Shown piece after piece: positions 1 to 5,582 of a stretch of DNA of 5,582 nucleotides. The first letter of the stretch is position 1; each line of letters opens with the position of its first letter. The notes under the pieces were generated by a model that saw only the letters and a program-made list of their open reading frames with translations, had not been told where the DNA came from and made no database searches. Location: NCBI GenBank assembly GCA_021805955.1, contig JAJZDO010000544.1, positions 1 through 5,582 of the forward strand, read 5' to 3'. A program made the translations under genes and the position numbers. The stretch is from Acidobacteriota bacterium. GTDB taxonomy: Bacteria > Acidobacteriota > Terriglobia > Terriglobales > Acidobacteriaceae.

Positions 1-379
1 GGCCTTTGAACGACCCATAGATGAAGGTCTGTAGAAAGTGCAGCAGCAGCACGACGATCATCGCGCTGCTGCCGTAGTAATGCAGGCTGCGTAAAAAATC
101 GCCGGCGGCCACCTCTTTGGTAATGTAGGCCACGCTGGTGTGCGCCGACTCCGCCGAGGGAACATAGTAGAGCGCCAAACATAGGCCCGTAATTACCTGG
201 GAGATAAAGATGAAGAGCAGGCCGGAACCGAATATATAGGCCCAGCGCGCGCCACCAGGAACAGGCTCATCCAAAGATGCGCGCATGATGTTGCGTATAC
301 CAGTGCGTTTGTTGAACCAGCTATAGAAACGTGCTGGCATCTTCTTCTGCGGGACATCGGCCTTCACTGGTTCATCCAC
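1..379 (-). CDS. petB: Cytochrome b (N-terminal part; 3' end lies beyond base 1)
   Basis: This is the membrane-embedded, diheme quinol-oxidising subunit of a bc1/b6f-type complex; 126 codons are visible. Residues about 44-73 form the first membrane helix and end in the family pattern QVITG..LALYYVP. The second helix (about 97-121) carries His100 and His114, spaced 14 apart as in the heme-ligand pair of cytochrome b, with Arg97 just before and GSFKG after (family GSYK). The GTG at 379 is chosen as start because an AGGTG lies 5 nt upstream. ATG at 340 would remove 13 hydrophilic residues and match family N-termini as well, but has only a poor ribosome site. The gene directly follows the Rieske gene, so the two should form one complex. 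The second heme pair's partners, the Qo-site PEWY motif and any cytochrome c subunit lie outside the window, so bc1, b6f-like and Bacillus-like layouts cannot be separated. The symbol follows bacterial bc1 usage. Confidence 0.93.
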   Translation of the reverse strand, partial: MDEPVKADVPQKKMPARFYSWFNKRTGIRNIMRASLDEPVPGGARWAYIFGSGLLFIFISQVITGLCLALYYVPSAESAHTSVAYITKEVAAGDFLRSLHYYGSSAMIVVLLLHFLQTFIYGSFKG

Positions 380-384
380 AAGGT

Positions 385-389
385 CACCT
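385..389 (-). promoter_or_regulatory. Ribosome binding site for cytochrome b, overlapping the Rieske stop
   Basis: AGGTG on the minus strand begins inside the TAG stop codon of the Rieske gene (390-388). It sits 5 nt before the GTG at 379, which supports that GTG as the start and implies translational coupling of the two subunits. Confidence 0.6.
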
Positions 390-942
390 AGCTTAACACT
401 TCACGGTTGGGAACATTCTCGCGGAAGTACTCGAACTTCACCATGAGCTTTCCGCCCACAATTTTGTGCGGAAGCGGGTCCATCCCGCGTGGCGCCGGGC
501 CAGACACATGCTTTCCATCAGGCTTAAAAACGCTTCCGTGGCAGGGGCAGAAAAACTCTTCCTGACCTTTCTGCCAGGAGACGGCGCACCCCAGGTGAGG
601 GCAGATGTCGGAGAGCACAGTAAGCGCTCCATCCGCGCCCTTGGTCACATAAATGGTCAGGGAGGAATCGACCTCGCGCCACCCATCTACTTGCTTGAGG
701 GTGAGGTGTTTCAGTATTGGCTGCGACAGATTGGAAAACTCATCCATGGAGCCTATGGGAGACCATGTGCTCTTGGATTTCGCATAGAGCGGATATAGGA
801 CGTAGCGAAGCACGGGAATTGCAAGCAACGCCCCCATGCCCGCGCTACCGACGCCAAGCAAAACTCCAAAGAACGAGCGGCGATCGATGACGATGACATC
901 TTTATTTGAAACAATTTTCTGGATATCTTCCTGCTGCTCCAT
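388..942 (-). CDS. petA: Rieske 2Fe-2S iron-sulfur protein of a bc1/b6f-type complex
   Basis: This is the high-potential electron acceptor from quinol in the cytochrome bc complex, membrane-anchored with its cluster domain on the periplasmic side. The 184-residue length is usual for the family. Residues 20-25 (DRRSFF) form a twin-arginine motif followed by a hydrophobic segment to about residue 48, which acts as an uncleaved Tat signal anchor. Cluster box 1 is CPHLGC (114-119) and box 2 is CPCHGS (132-137). By family analogy the ligands are Cys114, His116, Cys132 and His135, with a Cys119-Cys134 disulfide. The GPAPR loop is at 148-152. The position two after Ser137, usually Tyr in high-potential members, is Phe139, which may lower the redox potential. 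The ATG at 942 has an AGGAG 6 nt upstream. The gene lies 9 bp after the Cyc2-like gene and runs into cytochrome b. The product call is firm; petA versus petC or qcrA naming is convention. Confidence 0.96.
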   Translation of the reverse strand: MEQQEDIQKIVSNKDVIVIDRRSFFGVLLGVGSAGMGALLAIPVLRYVLYPLYAKSKSTWSPIGSMDEFSNLSQPILKHLTLKQVDGWREVDSSLTIYVTKGADGALTVLSDICPHLGCAVSWQKGQEEFFCPCHGSVFKPDGKHVSGPAPRGMDPLPHKIVGGKLMVKFEYFRENVPNREVLS

Positions 943-946
943 ACTG

Positions 947-953
947 CTCTCCT
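947..953 (-). promoter_or_regulatory. Ribosome binding site for the Rieske gene, overlapping the upstream stop
   Basis: AGGAGAG on the minus strand shares its first two bases with the TAG stop of the Cyc2-like gene (954-952) and ends 4 nt before the ATG at 942. It fixes the Rieske start and suggests that ribosomes finishing the upstream gene reinitiate here. Confidence 0.75.
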
Positions 954-2271
954 AAAAGATCACCCACAAAGCCAGATACACGGTGTTGTTGTCGGACGCG
1001 TTCCGCTGCGCGCCGTCGTAGTTGCTGCTGGCGCCGTTGAATTTGAAATATCCGGAGTAATTGGCATCGATGTCAATGTTTTGGACTGGCCAGTAACCAA
1101 ACTGCGCAATGTAACCACTGGTGTCGGGATTGCCGTTATTGCTGCCGGTGAGCGGCGCGGGCGCGTAGAGCAGCGCGTCGCTGTTGCCAGTGGTGGAGAA
1201 CAGAGCCCCAGTCGCGCTGTATTTGCTTGCCCAGTGGTAGGTGCTGTCCAGTTTGAGGGTGTTCAGATAGTTGGATTTGACGCTTGCTCCGCCTGCAAGG
1301 TAGGTGGCGTTCAAATTCGAATTTTCATGGATATAGGTTCCATGAATGTCCAGCAGGTTGGGGCCGAAGGGCCGCTCGTACTGGAAGTCAAGAGAAGGAT
1401 CTATATAGCGGTCTTCCGGGCCGGAGATCGCGCCGGGAAAAGAGTTGACGAATATCCCATAGGTTCCCACCTCAAGATAATTGCTGCCCCAGCTTTGTTG
1501 CCACGCCGCTCGCCAATACGGAGCGACTCCCGAGATGTTGTATGTCTGGCCGACCCCAGTCACCGGAGTCGAAGCGCCGGCGTGTTCCGACCGATACGCG
1601 GTAATGTCGGCGTAGAGGTGATTGTTCCACATGCCGAAGCCGCCGACACCAGCGACATCCTGCCCAAGATTGCCGTTGATGATGGGAGAGGCCAGCGGGC
1701 TCACGCCGGAGGAAGTCGAGATCCACGGAAATCCCCAGGCGGGCGTGCTGTTCCAAATATCTTCCACGGTGGGATTGTTGTTGATCGTGATGCCATATTC
1801 CCAGTCCTTCCCGGCAAGCTTTCCCTGATTGGCGTAGCGCAGGTCGGTGTTGTCCATGCCAAAGTGGTCGTCTGCGTGCGTATAGGTAAACTGCGCCATA
1901 CCGCCAAAGTGCGAGGCGTACCCACCCGCAAGAAAAATGCTCAATTGTTGCGGAAAGCCAGCAGAGTTGTTCTGCGTGCCCGGTTGGTTCGCCTGAAAGG
2001 AGGTGTTGGAAAGCAGCAGCATGGCTGACAGCGGAATGTACTTGGACAGCAGCAGGTCTTTCGAGTTCCCCACCTTGTCCTTAGCGGTCATGTCCGTCAG
2101 CACATAGCCTTGCAGCTTGAAATTGCGCCCGAAGGCCGTCAATTCCGGAGGGTTGGTGTGACAAACATTGCAGGAAAGGCCCGTCTGCCGCGCAAAACTT
2201 GGGACGGCATAGGCGCGCTCCAGTCCAATTAAAAGGAACCCCACTGCCATCAACTTTACAAATCGTTGCAT
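952..2271 (-). CDS. Cyc2-like outer-membrane monoheme cytochrome-porin
   Basis: Predicted to carry electrons across the outer membrane: a small monoheme cytochrome fused to a beta-barrel. Residues 1-22 are a Sec signal peptide (hydrophobic core 7-17, cleavage after AYA at 20-22). The mature N-terminus holds FARQTGLSC, then CNVCH (Cys34, Cys37, His38), then PELTAFGRNFK at 42-52. This order matches the Cyc2 signature as I recall it (FARQTG, CxxCH, P.L..FGR.FK). The remaining 380 or so residues are rich in Tyr, Trp, Asn and Gly with alternating hydrophobic strands. They end in VYLALWVIF, a terminal Phe beta-signal typical of BAM-inserted barrels. Total length (439) suits the family. Met61 is the nearest candidate sixth heme ligand. 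The ATG at 2271 has an AGGA 6 nt upstream. It is the first gene of a coupled cluster with Rieske and cytochrome b, implying electron exchange with the quinone pool. Cyc2 members are known for Fe(II) oxidation, but distant homologues need not share that role. Confidence 0.78.
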   Translation of the reverse strand: MQRFVKLMAVGFLLIGLERAYAVPSFARQTGLSCNVCHTNPPELTAFGRNFKLQGYVLTDMTAKDKVGNSKDLLLSKYIPLSAMLLLSNTSFQANQPGTQNNSAGFPQQLSIFLAGGYASHFGGMAQFTYTHADDHFGMDNTDLRYANQGKLAGKDWEYGITINNNPTVEDIWNSTPAWGFPWISTSSGVSPLASPIINGNLGQDVAGVGGFGMWNNHLYADITAYRSEHAGASTPVTGVGQTYNISGVAPYWRAAWQQSWGSNYLEVGTYGIFVNSFPGAISGPEDRYIDPSLDFQYERPFGPNLLDIHGTYIHENSNLNATYLAGGASVKSNYLNTLKLDSTYHWASKYSATGALFSTTGNSDALLYAPAPLTGSNNGNPDTSGYIAQFGYWPVQNIDIDANYSGYFKFNGASSNYDGAQRNASDNNTVYLALWVIF

Positions 2272-2364
2272 GAGCCATCCTTTGAAATGGCGACTGAACG
2301 TGGAGCCGCCGAAAAATGAATTCCTAGTGAATCGCCCTTCCCGCCGCTCTGAGACGTGACTGTT
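2272..2364 (-). other. Short gap between phosphorylase and cytochrome-porin genes
   Basis: The gap is 93 bp. It contains the AGGA ribosome site (2281-2278) for the Cyc2-like gene. I see no GC-rich stem followed by a T-run on the minus strand and no good -35/-10 pair, so neither a terminator nor a separate promoter can be supported. Read-through from the phosphorylase gene remains possible. Confidence 0.5.
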
Positions 2365-4896
2365 CTATCGGGGAAACGGACGTACTTCAATGGATGTAGT
2401 TTTCCAAATGTCTTTGCAGTATTCGCGAATTGCGCGGTCCGAGGAGAATTTTCCGATACGGGCCACATTCATTATAGACATTCGATTCCATCGCGGTCGA
2501 TCCAGGAAGACCTGACCGACGCGGTCCTGACAATCGATGTAGGAGCGATAATCCGCCAGCAGCATGTACTCATCGCGATCGAGGAGGGAATCGAAGAGAG
2601 GACGGAAGAGCGACATGTCGTTGCGCGAAAGCGAACCTGAAACGAGCTGGTCGAGAACTTCGCGCAGTTCGGGATCGTTCTCGTAGTACTGGCGCGGGGT
2701 ATATCCGTTGGCCCGGAGCTGTTCCACCTGCTCCGCCGTCATCCCAAAGAGAAAGAAATTATCCGCTCCCACCTCGTCGCGGATCTCGATGTTCGCGCCG
2801 TCGAGGGTGCCGATGGTCAAGGCGCCATTCATCGCGAATTTCATGCAGCCTGTACCGGATGCTTCCTTTCCCGCGGTTGAAATCTGCTCGGACAGGTCCG
2901 CGGCAGGATAAATCCGTTGCCCCAGGGAAACGCAGTAATCGGGGAGGAATACAATTTTCAGCCGGTCGCCAACGCTCGGATCGTTGTTGACCACATCTGC
3001 GACAGAATGGATCAGCTTGATCATCAGCTTGGCCATGCGATAGCTGGGAGCGGCCTTGCCCCCAAATATGAAGGTGCGTGGCGGAATGGAAAGGTTGGGG
3101 TCCCGGCGCAGGCGATTGTAGAGGGTGAGAATGTGGAGGACATTCAGGTGCTGGCGTTTGTACTCGTGAATGCGTTTTACCTGGATATCGAACATGGAAG
3201 CTGGATCGACCGCAATGCCGGTTGCTTCCAAAATGTAGGAGGCCAGCTCCCTCTTCACCTCTTCCCGCGTGTCGTTCCAGCGGCGGAGAAACCGCGGGTC
3301 GTCGGCGTAGGGTTCCAGCTTTCGCAGTTCATCGAGATCGGTCGGCCACTTGGGCCCGATATGCTCCGTAATCAGGCTGGATAACTGTGGATTGCTCAAC
3401 AGCAGCCACCGCCGGGGAGTGACACCATTGGTCTTGTTGCTGAAGCGTTCCGGCCATAACTGGTAGAAATCGCGAAAGAGGTCCTCTTCCAGCAGGCGGG
3501 TATGCAATTCCGAGACTCCATTGACGGCATTGCTGCCCACAACCGCCAAATGCGCCATGCGCACGTAGCGCTCTCCGTTCTCGTCGATCAACGACATTCT
3601 GGCCGCACGCGCGTCGTCGTTCGGATAGGCGAGACGGACGTCCGCAAGAAAACGGCGGTTGATCTCGTAGATGATCTCCAGGTGGCGCGGAAGGAGTTTG
3701 CCAAACAGCCATATCGGCCAGCGCTCCAGCGCTTCGCTCAAAAGGGTATGGTTGGTGAACCCGAAGGCCTTCCGGGTGATCTCCCAGGCCGGCTCCCAAT
3801 CCATGTCATACACATCGACGAACAGACGCATCAGTTCGGCAACGCCGATCGAAGGATGCGTGTCGTTCATCTGGATGGCCCATTGCGTATCGAAATCCTC
3901 CAGGCTGCGGCCGCGGAGTTTGTGGATACGGATCATGTCCTGCAGCGAGCAGGAGACGAAAAAGTACTGTTGTTCCAGGCGGAGCTGTTTGCCTTGCGTT
4001 TGTTCATCATTGGGATACAGTACGCTAGTGATGGTTTCCGATTCGACTTTCTTATCGACAGCTCCGAAGTAGTCCCCAACGTTGAATCGTTTAAAGTCGA
4101 AGGACTCCGTCGCTTGCGCTGTCCACAATCGCAAACGGTTGGCCATGTTATTGCGAAATCCAAGGATAGGGGTGTCGTAGGGCAGCCCGCGGACGACATA
4201 ATCCGGCACCCAGCGGACGCGGTAGCGGCCCTGTTGATCGCGATACGCCTCCGTGCGCCCGCCAAATTTCACGTCCATTTCGCAGTCGGTGGAAGGTATC
4301 TCCCACGGATTGCCCAACTGAAGCCATTTGTCGGTCCGTTCGACCTGCCAGCCGTCTTCAATGATCTGCTCGAACATGCCGAACTCATAGCGGATGCCAT
4401 AGCCGATCGCGGGTATATTCAAGGTGGTGAGAGAATCCATATAGCAGGCGGCCAACCGTCCCAGGCCGCCATTTCCCAAGCCAGGCTCGGGCTCAGTCTT
4501 GACCAACTGTTTCAAGTCGAATCCAAGTTCAGAAATGGCTTGACGAGTCGGCTCCAGGATGTCGAGCTTGTTCAGATTGTTGGCAAGATGTTTCCCGAGC
4601 AGAAACTCGGCGGACAAATAGCAAACGACGCGGATGTCCTTCTGCCGGTAACTCTGTACCGTATTGATCCACCGCTCCATCATGCGATCGCGCACCGCAT
4701 GGGAGAGCGCCATGTAGAGATCGTGCTGATTGGCGACAGCCGGATACTTCCCCATGGTGTAGTAGAGATGATCGAGGAATGAGCGTTTCAAGGCTTCGGC
4801 GCTTACATTGGTGCGATCGCTTCCGATCGCATTCTCCTGTTTCGATGGGACTGATTTCCTGGCTCGAGGTGACTTTGCAGTCTTGGCATTGGCCAC
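2365..4896 (-). CDS. glgP: Glycogen/maltodextrin phosphorylase (GT35)
   Basis: A cytoplasmic PLP enzyme that cleaves alpha-1,4-glucan with phosphate to give glucose-1-phosphate during glycogen or maltodextrin breakdown. The 843 residues match the long E. coli/plant/animal form. Visible family blocks are EPGLGNGGLGRLAAC (137-151), QMNDTHPS (342-349), TNHTLLSEALERWP (381-394), VKRIHEYKRQ (573-582) and the PLP box EASGTGCMKFAMN (678-690), which fits the phosphorylase signature. Lys686 should form the Schiff base with PLP. Cys684 stands where Asn is common. The first 30 or so residues are basic and Ser-rich and look like a non-conserved tail; no mammalian-type Ser14 phosphorylation peptide is recognisable. 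The start is GTG, supported by AGGAGA 7 nt upstream; no in-frame ATG precedes residue 48. No other glycogen genes are in the window, so glycogen versus maltodextrin preference is open. It may be co-transcribed with the respiratory genes 93 bp downstream. Confidence 0.97.
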   Translation of the reverse strand: MANAKTAKSPRARKSVPSKQENAIGSDRTNVSAEALKRSFLDHLYYTMGKYPAVANQHDLYMALSHAVRDRMMERWINTVQSYRQKDIRVVCYLSAEFLLGKHLANNLNKLDILEPTRQAISELGFDLKQLVKTEPEPGLGNGGLGRLAACYMDSLTTLNIPAIGYGIRYEFGMFEQIIEDGWQVERTDKWLQLGNPWEIPSTDCEMDVKFGGRTEAYRDQQGRYRVRWVPDYVVRGLPYDTPILGFRNNMANRLRLWTAQATESFDFKRFNVGDYFGAVDKKVESETITSVLYPNDEQTQGKQLRLEQQYFFVSCSLQDMIRIHKLRGRSLEDFDTQWAIQMNDTHPSIGVAELMRLFVDVYDMDWEPAWEITRKAFGFTNHTLLSEALERWPIWLFGKLLPRHLEIIYEINRRFLADVRLAYPNDDARAARMSLIDENGERYVRMAHLAVVGSNAVNGVSELHTRLLEEDLFRDFYQLWPERFSNKTNGVTPRRWLLLSNPQLSSLITEHIGPKWPTDLDELRKLEPYADDPRFLRRWNDTREEVKRELASYILEATGIAVDPASMFDIQVKRIHEYKRQHLNVLHILTLYNRLRRDPNLSIPPRTFIFGGKAAPSYRMAKLMIKLIHSVADVVNNDPSVGDRLKIVFLPDYCVSLGQRIYPAADLSEQISTAGKEASGTGCMKFAMNGALTIGTLDGANIEIRDEVGADNFFLFGMTAEQVEQLRANGYTPRQYYENDPELREVLDQLVSGSLSRNDMSLFRPLFDSLLDRDEYMLLADYRSYIDCQDRVGQVFLDRPRWNRMSIMNVARIGKFSSDRAIREYCKDIWKTTSIEVRPFPR

Positions 4897-4903
4897 GGGG
4901 ATT

Positions 4904-4909
4904 TCTCCT
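4904..4909 (-). promoter_or_regulatory. Ribosome binding site that fixes the GTG start of glgP
   Basis: AGGAGA on the minus strand lies 7 nt before the GTG at 4896. Its strength and spacing justify the GTG start and the basic N-terminal tail of the phosphorylase. Confidence 0.8.
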
Positions 4910-5104
4910 GGATGCTGTTATGAACAAATTAAGGATGCGAGCGGTACGGTATAGCAAGGAAATGCTTATCGCATATACATATACTAAGACGTAGCCGCAG
5001 GGATTCTGTTTTCTCGCCCTCCCGTCCGACCTTGGAATCCAGGAAAGTTAATTGCTGCGCGTGGCCCTTGCTCGTAACGCGTCCAATCTTTTCCGGTGAA
5101 GCAA
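4910..5104 (-). promoter_or_regulatory. Leader region upstream of glgP with an AT-rich island
   Basis: No gene is recognisable here. Roughly 4920-4990 is clearly more AT-rich than the surroundings and includes a tandem ATATAC pair (4973-4984). This is the likely place for the glgP promoter. Several weak sigma70-like hexamers exist, for example TTGCTA at 4957-4952, but none pairs with a good partner at proper spacing, so no specific promoter is called. No convincing terminator for the remnant gene to the right is seen. Confidence 0.3.
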
Positions 5105-5338
5105 CTATGCGTTCTCGCTTGCGCTCCGGTATCTGCGCGCGCGGCCAGTTCCAACCACGCGGGCCACGATTGCGACATCCCATGGCTGCACGGTGATCGT
5201 GTGCCCATGAGCAAACGGCTGGGTCATCGCGAGGACGGCGTGCTTCATGAGTTGCGCTTCGAGCAGCCTGCGCAGTTGCGCAAAGCACTCCGGCAGTTGC
5301 CAACCAGCCAGAGGTGCTGCCTGATCCAGAGCACGGCG
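5105..5338 (-). pseudogene. 3' remnant of an unrecognised gene next to the insertion sequence
   Basis: One minus-strand frame stays open for 77 codons, from 5338 to a TAG at 5107-5105. It has coding-like composition (GC-rich third positions, few rare codons) and a natural-looking amino-acid mix, whereas the other two frames read as Arg-, Cys- and Ser-rich noise. It contains LRRLLEAQLMKHAVLAM and, near the end, TITVQPWDVAIVARV, which resembles the last beta-strand of an enzyme's C-terminal domain, possibly a glycoside hydrolase. That resemblance is only an impression. There is no start codon with a ribosome site at its 5' edge, and the frame is closed by TAG at 5341-5339, right beside the presumed left end of the IS element. 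It may be a gene tail cut by the insertion or by a rearrangement, or a chance open frame. Confidence 0.35.
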
Positions 5339-5401
5339 CTAAGAACCTGTTTACGATCTATAGTCCTGTTGTGGCGAGGGTATCCGCAGAGCCATATGCG
5401 T

Positions 5402-5418
5402 CCGCATTTCCGGTGCGG
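5402..5418 (+). repeat. Inverted repeat (hairpin) in the transposase leader
   Basis: CCGCA (5402-5406) and TGCGG (5414-5418) are perfect complements separated by 7 nt, ending 12 nt before the transposase ATG. A second, weaker pairing CGCA (5385-5388) with TGCG (5397-5400) lies just upstream. Leader hairpins near transposase starts can limit translation from read-through transcripts; that role here is inference. Confidence 0.4.
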
Positions 5419-5430
5419 TAATCGAGGAGG

Positions 5431-5582
5431 ATGGAGCCAAGAAAGCCGTATCCAGGCGATGTGAGCCGGGAGCAGTTCGAATCGATTCGTCCAATCCTGG
5501 AGGGCGTTCGTAAGCGCGCCAAACCGCGCACGGTGGATTTGCAGGAAGTCTTCAACGCGGTTTTATATCTTCTCAAAAGCGG
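5431..5582 (+). CDS. IS5-family transposase (N-terminal part; continues past window end)
   Basis: Only the first 50 codons are visible. The protein starts MEPRKPYPGDVSREQFESIR and continues with a basic stretch and the PRTVDLQEVFNAVLYLLKSG block. This pattern is typical of the N-terminal domain of IS5-family (DDE, IS4/IS5-type) transposases, where it precedes a CQWRMLP segment that would lie just beyond the window. The catalytic DDE residues are not in view. The ATG at 5431 is the only ATG that gives this N-terminus, and the frame is closed upstream by TAA at 5419-5421. The purine-rich GAGGAGG (5424-5430) abuts the ATG with no spacer, which is too close for efficient initiation and may keep expression low. 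The gene runs opposite to all others in the window. Whether the element is intact cannot be judged. Confidence 0.85.
   Translation, partial: MEPRKPYPGDVSREQFESIRPILEGVRKRAKPRTVDLQEVFNAVLYLLKS

Larger units (their letters stand above)
5343..5582 (+). mobile_element. Left part of an IS5-family insertion sequence
   Basis: The element is recognised from its transposase, which begins at 5431 and runs out of the window. The exact left end is not proven. Coding-like sequence on the minus strand stops at 5338, and the GAACCTGTTTACGATC at 5343-5358 has the look of a terminal inverted repeat. It is preceded by CTAA (5339-5342), a target of the kind used by some IS5 members. The right end and matching inverted repeat are outside the window, so boundaries and target duplication remain unconfirmed. 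Confidence 0.55.

Noticed and set aside
1081..2028. A 315-codon plus-strand open frame opposite the cytochrome-porin gene
   Set aside because: Its translation is Val/Arg/Gly-rich with no motif, and the opposite strand encodes a signal peptide, heme motif and barrel protein.
3502..4782. A 426-codon plus-strand open frame opposite glgP
   Set aside because: It is antisense to a well-conserved phosphorylase whose motifs are intact, has no recognisable domain and is explained by GC-rich codon use on the other strand.
4966..4989. CTTA...TAAG ends around the ATATAC repeats as a regulator operator
   Set aside because: Only the outer four bases of each side match as an inverted repeat; the interior is simple AT-rich tandem sequence, so an operator call is not supported.
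5031..5046. Imperfect palindrome around TTGGAATCCAGG as a possible terminator or operator
   Set aside because: The arms are only about 4-5 bp with mismatches and no T-run follows on either strand.
4929..5303. A 124-codon minus-strand open frame upstream of glgP
   Set aside because: The product is Arg/His/Ala-rich without family features and conflicts with the more coding-like frame ending at 5105; it also crosses the AT-rich leader.
5096..5464. A 122-codon plus-strand open frame running into the transposase region
   Set aside because: It crosses the presumed IS border and overlaps the transposase start in another frame, and its Cys/Arg-rich composition is not convincing.
1..5582. tRNA, rRNA, CRISPR array or riboswitch
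   Set aside because: No cloverleaf-like segment, regularly spaced repeats or recognisable riboswitch core was seen on either strand by eye.

Overview
The window looks like a piece of a moderately GC-rich Gram-negative bacterial chromosome. An outer-membrane beta-barrel cytochrome and a Rieske/cytochrome b pair point to a respiratory diderm. Acidobacteriota, or a similar soil or sediment lineage, is my best guess. That rests on protein style and gene content only; there is no rRNA or marker gene here, so confidence is low.

Layout, read along the minus strand from the right. A glycogen/maltodextrin phosphorylase gene (4896-2365) starts at a GTG behind a clear AGGAGA ribosome binding site. After a 93-bp gap comes a tightly packed respiratory cluster. 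It begins with a secreted 439-residue protein (2271-952) that has one CxxCH heme motif fused to an outer-membrane barrel, with the sequence signature of Cyc2-type cytochrome-porins. Next is a Rieske 2Fe-2S protein with a twin-arginine signal anchor (942-388). Last is the N-terminal third or so of a cytochrome b (379 to beyond base 1). In both junctions of the cluster the downstream Shine-Dalgarno overlaps the upstream TAG stop.

The right end (4897-5582) is different. There is an AT-rich leader in front of the phosphorylase, then a minus-strand open stretch that looks like the 3' remnant of an unrecognised gene (5338-5105). After that comes the left end of an insertion sequence whose IS5-family transposase starts at 5431 on the plus strand and runs out of the window.

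How the genes may work together: Cyc2-type proteins take electrons from an extracellular donor, classically Fe(II), and pass them across the outer membrane. A Rieske/cytochrome b complex exchanges electrons between periplasmic cytochromes and the quinone pool. Their coupled order suggests one dedicated electron-transfer unit linking the outer membrane to the quinone pool. The direction of flow and the donor cannot be read from sequence. The phosphorylase supplies glucose-1-phosphate from storage glucan and may simply be a neighbour. The Cyc2-like/Rieske/cytochrome b operon is the most interesting item in the window.
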